From the NCBI RefSeq assembly GCF_006782915.1, contig NZ_VCNP01000056.1:124001-188000 (forward strand): DNA of 64,000 bases, read 5' to 3'. Shown in pieces: positions 61,275 through 64,000 of the stretch. The position numbers were made by a program, and so were the translations under genes. The notes under the pieces are model-generated. The model was not told the DNA's origin. It did not search any database and saw nothing but the letters and a program-made list of their open reading frames with translations. The stretch is from Streptomyces calvus (GTDB lineage: Bacteria > Actinomycetota > Actinomycetes > Streptomycetales > Streptomycetaceae). Each line of letters opens with the position of its first letter. Within the stretch, counting starts at the first letter, position 1.

Positions 61275-62587
61275 ACGCGGCACCCACCGCCTACGGCACG
61301 GACAACCTCGACCATCTCGGCGACCTCGACGCCGTCGAGGACTTCGTGCTCGACCCCGTCCAGCAGGCCGTCGCCGACATGGCGGCCGGCCGCCCCGTCG
61401 TGGTCGTCGACGACGAGAACCGCGAGAACGAGGGCGACCTCGTCATCGCCGCGGAGAAGGCGACCGAGGAGATCGTCGCCTTCATGATGAGCGAGTGCCG
61501 CGGCCTGATCTGCGCGCCCATGGAGGGCGAGGAACTGGACCGGCTGCGGCTCCCGCAGATGGTCCAGGACAACACCGAGTCGATGAAGACCGCGTTCACC
61601 GTCTCCGTCGACGCCTCCGCCGACCACGGCGTGACCACCGGCATCTCCGCCGCCGACCGCGCGACCACCCTCCGGCTGCTGGCCGGCGGCACCACGGGAC
61701 CCGACGACTTCGTCCGGCCCGGCCACGTCTTCCCGCTGCGCGCCCGCCCCGGCGGCGTGCTCGCCCGCAACGGCCACACCGAGGCCGCCGTCGACCTCGC
61801 CCGCCTCGCCGGACTGCGCCCGGCCGGCGCCATCGTCGAGATCGCCGGCGAGGACGGCCGCATGCTGCGGCTGCCCGAGCTGATCCCGTTCGCCCGCAAG
61901 CACGGCCTGACGATCATCTCCATCGAGGACCTGATCGCCTACCGCCGCTCCGCCGAACCCACCGTCCGCCGCGAGGCCGAGGTGCACCTGCCCACCTCCC
62001 ACGGCACCTTCACCGCGTACGGCTACCGCTCCACCGTCGACGGCGTCGAGCACGTCGCCCTCGTCCACGGCGACCTCGGCGACGGCGAGGACGTCCTCGT
62101 GCGCGTCCACTCCGAATGCCTCACCGGCGACGTCTTCGGCTCCCTGCGCTGCGACTGCGGCCCCCAGCTGGACGCCTCCCTGGACCGCATCCGCGACGAG
62201 GGCCGCGGCGTCGTGGTCTACCTGCGCGGACACGAGGGCCGCGGCATCGGCCTGATGTCCAAGCTGCGCGCCTACGAACTCCAGGAACGCGGCCGCGACA
62301 CCCTCGACGCCAACCTCGAACTCGGCCTGCCCGCCGACGCCCGCGACTACGGCGCCGGCGCGCAGATCCTCGCCGACCTCGGCGTCCGCGGCGTCCGCCT
62401 GCTGACCAACAACCCCGACAAGTCCGACGCGCTCGCCCGCCACGGCATCGAGGTCACCGGCCGCGAGCCGATGCCCGTCACGGCGGGCGAGCACAACCTC
62501 CGGTACTTGCGCACCAAGCGGGACCGGATGGGCCACGACCTGCCCTGGCTGGACACGCCGACCGTGCCCGCCTGCGGCAACCAGTAA
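61271..62587 (+). CDS. ribBA: 3,4-dihydroxy-2-butanone-4-phosphate synthase / GTP cyclohydrolase II
   Basis: A 438-residue bifunctional enzyme catalysing both entry reactions of riboflavin synthesis. The RibB domain (about 28-225) has DDENRENEGDLVIAAE and GHTEAAVDLARLAG. The RibA domain has the zinc-binding HSECLTGDVFGSLRCDCGPQ and RGHEGRGIGL. ATG 61271 overlaps ribM; the reading frame is open far upstream as a shadow. ribH follows 19 nt later. Confidence 0.96.
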   Translation: MNAAPTAYGTDNLDHLGDLDAVEDFVLDPVQQAVADMAAGRPVVVVDDENRENEGDLVIAAEKATEEIVAFMMSECRGLICAPMEGEELDRLRLPQMVQDNTESMKTAFTVSVDASADHGVTTGISAADRATTLRLLAGGTTGPDDFVRPGHVFPLRARPGGVLARNGHTEAAVDLARLAGLRPAGAIVEIAGEDGRMLRLPELIPFARKHGLTIISIEDLIAYRRSAEPTVRREAEVHLPTSHGTFTAYGYRSTVDGVEHVALVHGDLGDGEDVLVRVHSECLTGDVFGSLRCDCGPQLDASLDRIRDEGRGVVVYLRGHEGRGIGLMSKLRAYELQERGRDTLDANLELGLPADARDYGAGAQILADLGVRGVRLLTNNPDKSDALARHGIEVTGREPMPVTAGEHNLRYLRTKRDRMGHDLPWLDTPTVPACGNQ

Positions 62588-62606
62588 CAGAACCACGAGG
62601 AGCAAC

Positions 62607-63092
62607 GTGAGCGGCAAGGGTGCACCGGAACTGTCCGTACGCGACGTGGGGGACCTCAGGGTCGCCGTCGTCGCGGCACAGTGGCACGAGAAGGTGATGG
62701 ACGGACTGGTCGACGGCGCCCTGCGCGCCCTGCACGACCTCGGCATCGACGAGCCGACCCTGCTCAGGGTCCCCGGCAGCTGGGAGCTCCCGGTCGTCGC
62801 CAAGGTCCTGGCCGGCCGGGGCTACGACGCGGTCGTCGCCCTCGGCGTCGTCATCCGGGGCGGCACGCCCCACTTCGACTACGTGTGCCAGGGCGTCACC
62901 CAGGGCCTCACCCAGGTCTCGGTCGACACCGGCGTGCCCGTCGGCTTCGGTCTGCTCACCTGTGACAACGAGGAGCAGGCCCTCGACCGCGCCGGCCTGC
63001 CCGGCTCCAGCGAGGACAAGGGCCACGAGGCGGTCACCGCGGCGGTGGCGACCGCGGCCTGCTTGCGTTCAGTATCCGAACCCTGGCGGTGA
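62607..63092 (+). CDS. ribH: 6,7-dimethyl-8-ribityllumazine synthase
   Basis: A 161-residue icosahedral-capsid enzyme condensing the RibA- and RibB-derived products. Signatures are SWELPVVAK, GVVIRGGTPHFDYV with the catalytic His, and PVGFGLLTCDNEEQA. The usual NKG near the C-terminus is DKG. GTG 62607 with GAGGAG upstream. Last rib gene; hisE starts 34 nt after. Confidence 0.95.
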   Translation: MSGKGAPELSVRDVGDLRVAVVAAQWHEKVMDGLVDGALRALHDLGIDEPTLLRVPGSWELPVVAKVLAGRGYDAVVALGVVIRGGTPHFDYVCQGVTQGLTQVSVDTGVPVGFGLLTCDNEEQALDRAGLPGSSEDKGHEAVTAAVATAACLRSVSEPWR

Positions 63093-63126
63093 GCAGCCCC
63101 CGTCACCGCGTAGGGTAAGGACCACC

Positions 63127-63399
63127 ATGTCCAAGAAGACGTTCGAGGAGCTCTTCACCGAGCTCCAGCACAAGGCCGCACACGGCGACCCCGCCACCTC
63201 CCGCACCGCCGAACTGGTGGACAAGGGCGTCCATGCCATCGGCAAGAAGGTCGTCGAGGAGGCCGCCGAGGTCTGGATGGCCGCCGAGTACGAGGGCAAG
63301 GAAGCGGCCGCCGAGGAGATCTCCCAGCTGCTGTACCACGTCCAGGTGATGATGGTCGCCCGCGGCATCTCCCTCGACGACGTCTACGCCCACCTGTGA
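63127..63399 (+). CDS. hisE: phosphoribosyl-ATP pyrophosphatase
   Basis: A 90-residue all-alpha NTP-pyrophosphatase (MazG-like) of histidine biosynthesis, second step. The metal-binding EE-x-AEV pattern is in KKVVEEAAEVWMAAEYE (about residues 40-56), with EEISQLLYHV after it. ATG 63127; the open frame upstream is a shadow. hisG follows 47 nt later and forms the hisE-hisG pair typical of actinobacteria. Confidence 0.95.
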   Translation: MSKKTFEELFTELQHKAAHGDPATSRTAELVDKGVHAIGKKVVEEAAEVWMAAEYEGKEAAAEEISQLLYHVQVMMVARGISLDDVYAHL

Positions 63400-63446
63400 C
63401 CGCACGCCCCCGCACACCACCCCTCCACACGAAGGAAGCCGACCTC

Positions 63447-64000
63447 ATGCTGCGCATCGCCGTCCCCAACAAGGGTTCACTCTCCGGCCCTGCGGCGGAG
63501 ATGCTGCATGAGGCCGGCTACCAGCAGCGCCGCGAGTCCAAGGAACTGCGCATCGTCGACCCGGTCAACGACGTCGAGTTCTTCTACCTCCGCCCCCGCG
63601 ACATCGCCATCTACGTCGCCTCCGGGCAGCTCGACATCGGCATCACCGGCCGCGACCTGCTCATCGACTCCGGCGCCGACGCCGAGGAGATCCTGCCGCT
63701 CGGCTTCGCCCGCTCCACCTTCCGCTACGCCACCAAGCCCGGCACCGTCGCCGACCTGGCGGACCTGACGGGCAAGACGGTCGCCACCTCCTACGAGGGC
63801 ATCGTCGCGGGACACCTCGCCGAGCACGGCATCGACGCCTCCGTCGTCCACCTCGACGGTGCCGTCGAGACCGCCATCCAGCTCGGCGTCGCCCAGGTCA
63901 TCGCCGACGTCGTCGAGACCGGCACCTCCCTGCGCAACGCCGGCCTGGAGGTCGTCGGCGAGCCGATCATGCAGTCCGAGGCCGTCGTCATCCTCCCCCG
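63447..64000 (+). CDS. hisG: ATP phosphoribosyltransferase (long form), C-terminus cut off
   Basis: The visible 184 codons start MLRIAVPNKGSLSGPAAEML and include GQLDIGITGRDLL and the PRPP-binding-region DGAVETAIQLGVAQVIADVV (patterned), typical of HisG, the committed step of histidine synthesis. The protein continues past the window; the long actinobacterial form has a C-terminal His-binding ACT-like domain for feedback inhibition. ATG 63447 follows GAAGGAAG. Confidence 0.95.
   Translation, partial: MLRIAVPNKGSLSGPAAEMLHEAGYQQRRESKELRIVDPVNDVEFFYLRPRDIAIYVASGQLDIGITGRDLLIDSGADAEEILPLGFARSTFRYATKPGTVADLADLTGKTVATSYEGIVAGHLAEHGIDASVVHLDGAVETAIQLGVAQVIADVVETGTSLRNAGLEVVGEPIMQSEAVVILP

Overview
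The window reads as chromosome-core DNA of a Streptomyces. It has very high GC with GC-rich third positions, many GTG starts and ATGA/GTGA stop-start overlaps. It carries a BldD orthologue with the c-di-GMP signature, the nucleoid protein sIHF, a helicase-dead PriA and an FMN riboswitch in front of ribE-ribM-ribBA-ribH. From memory, the gene order matches the Streptomyces coelicolor block SCO1510 down to about SCO1439, read in the opposite direction.

Layout. 1-9833: the N-terminus of a membrane-anchored peptidyl-prolyl isomerase (minus strand), an MBL-fold hydrolase, hisS, a VKOR-family protein, rarA, rpsD, two small conserved proteins, alaS and ruvX. 9959-16708: mltG, then the shikimate genes aroE | aroC-aroK-aroB, split by two nested mobile elements (a 184-bp MITE and a 1068-bp IS481-type insertion sequence, 12425-13680). 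16918-20112: a proline-rich P-loop protein, a PepQ-like protein with an altered metal site, efp and nusB. 20225-20728 (minus): bldD with a consensus BldD box in its promoter. 20991-30932: the pyrimidine operon pyrR-pyrB-pyrC-(membrane protein)-carA-carB-pyrD-pyrF behind a PyrR-binding-loop leader. 31189-37508: sIHF, gmk, rpoZ, coaBC, metK, priA. 37794-41802: an HTH protein (minus), fmt, rsmB, rpe. 41905-45251: a SorC-type regulator, a secreted RNase with an overlapping barstar, and guaB1. 45574-51634: an APC amino-acid permease, an Lrp/AsnC regulator, an MFS protein, and a DavA-like amidase next to a DavB-like flavin amino-acid monooxygenase. 51784-59129: a DUF5995-type protein, a GH6 glycosidase, a uracil/xanthine permease, a thioesterase, a divergent MFS/ROK pair and an NmrA-like oxidoreductase. 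59748-63092: the riboflavin operon. 63127-64000: hisE and the start of hisG.

Most genes are housekeeping: nucleotide, chorismate, riboflavin, SAM, CoA and tRNA-charging functions. Four places are the most interesting. (1) The permease-Lrp-DavA/DavB region: the permease and the amidase each have an upstream array of phased CGCAA repeats, pointing to one locally encoded regulon for oxidative amino-acid breakdown. (2) A complete chitinase-type promoter at 59555-59596, with two 12-bp DasR-like repeats but no chitinase behind it. (3) The MITE/IS481 nest in the aro cluster, where both flanking stop codons are made from target-site bases. (4) A PepQ-family protein next to efp whose metal ligands are changed.

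All assignments come from reading the sequence and recalled family knowledge. No database search was run.
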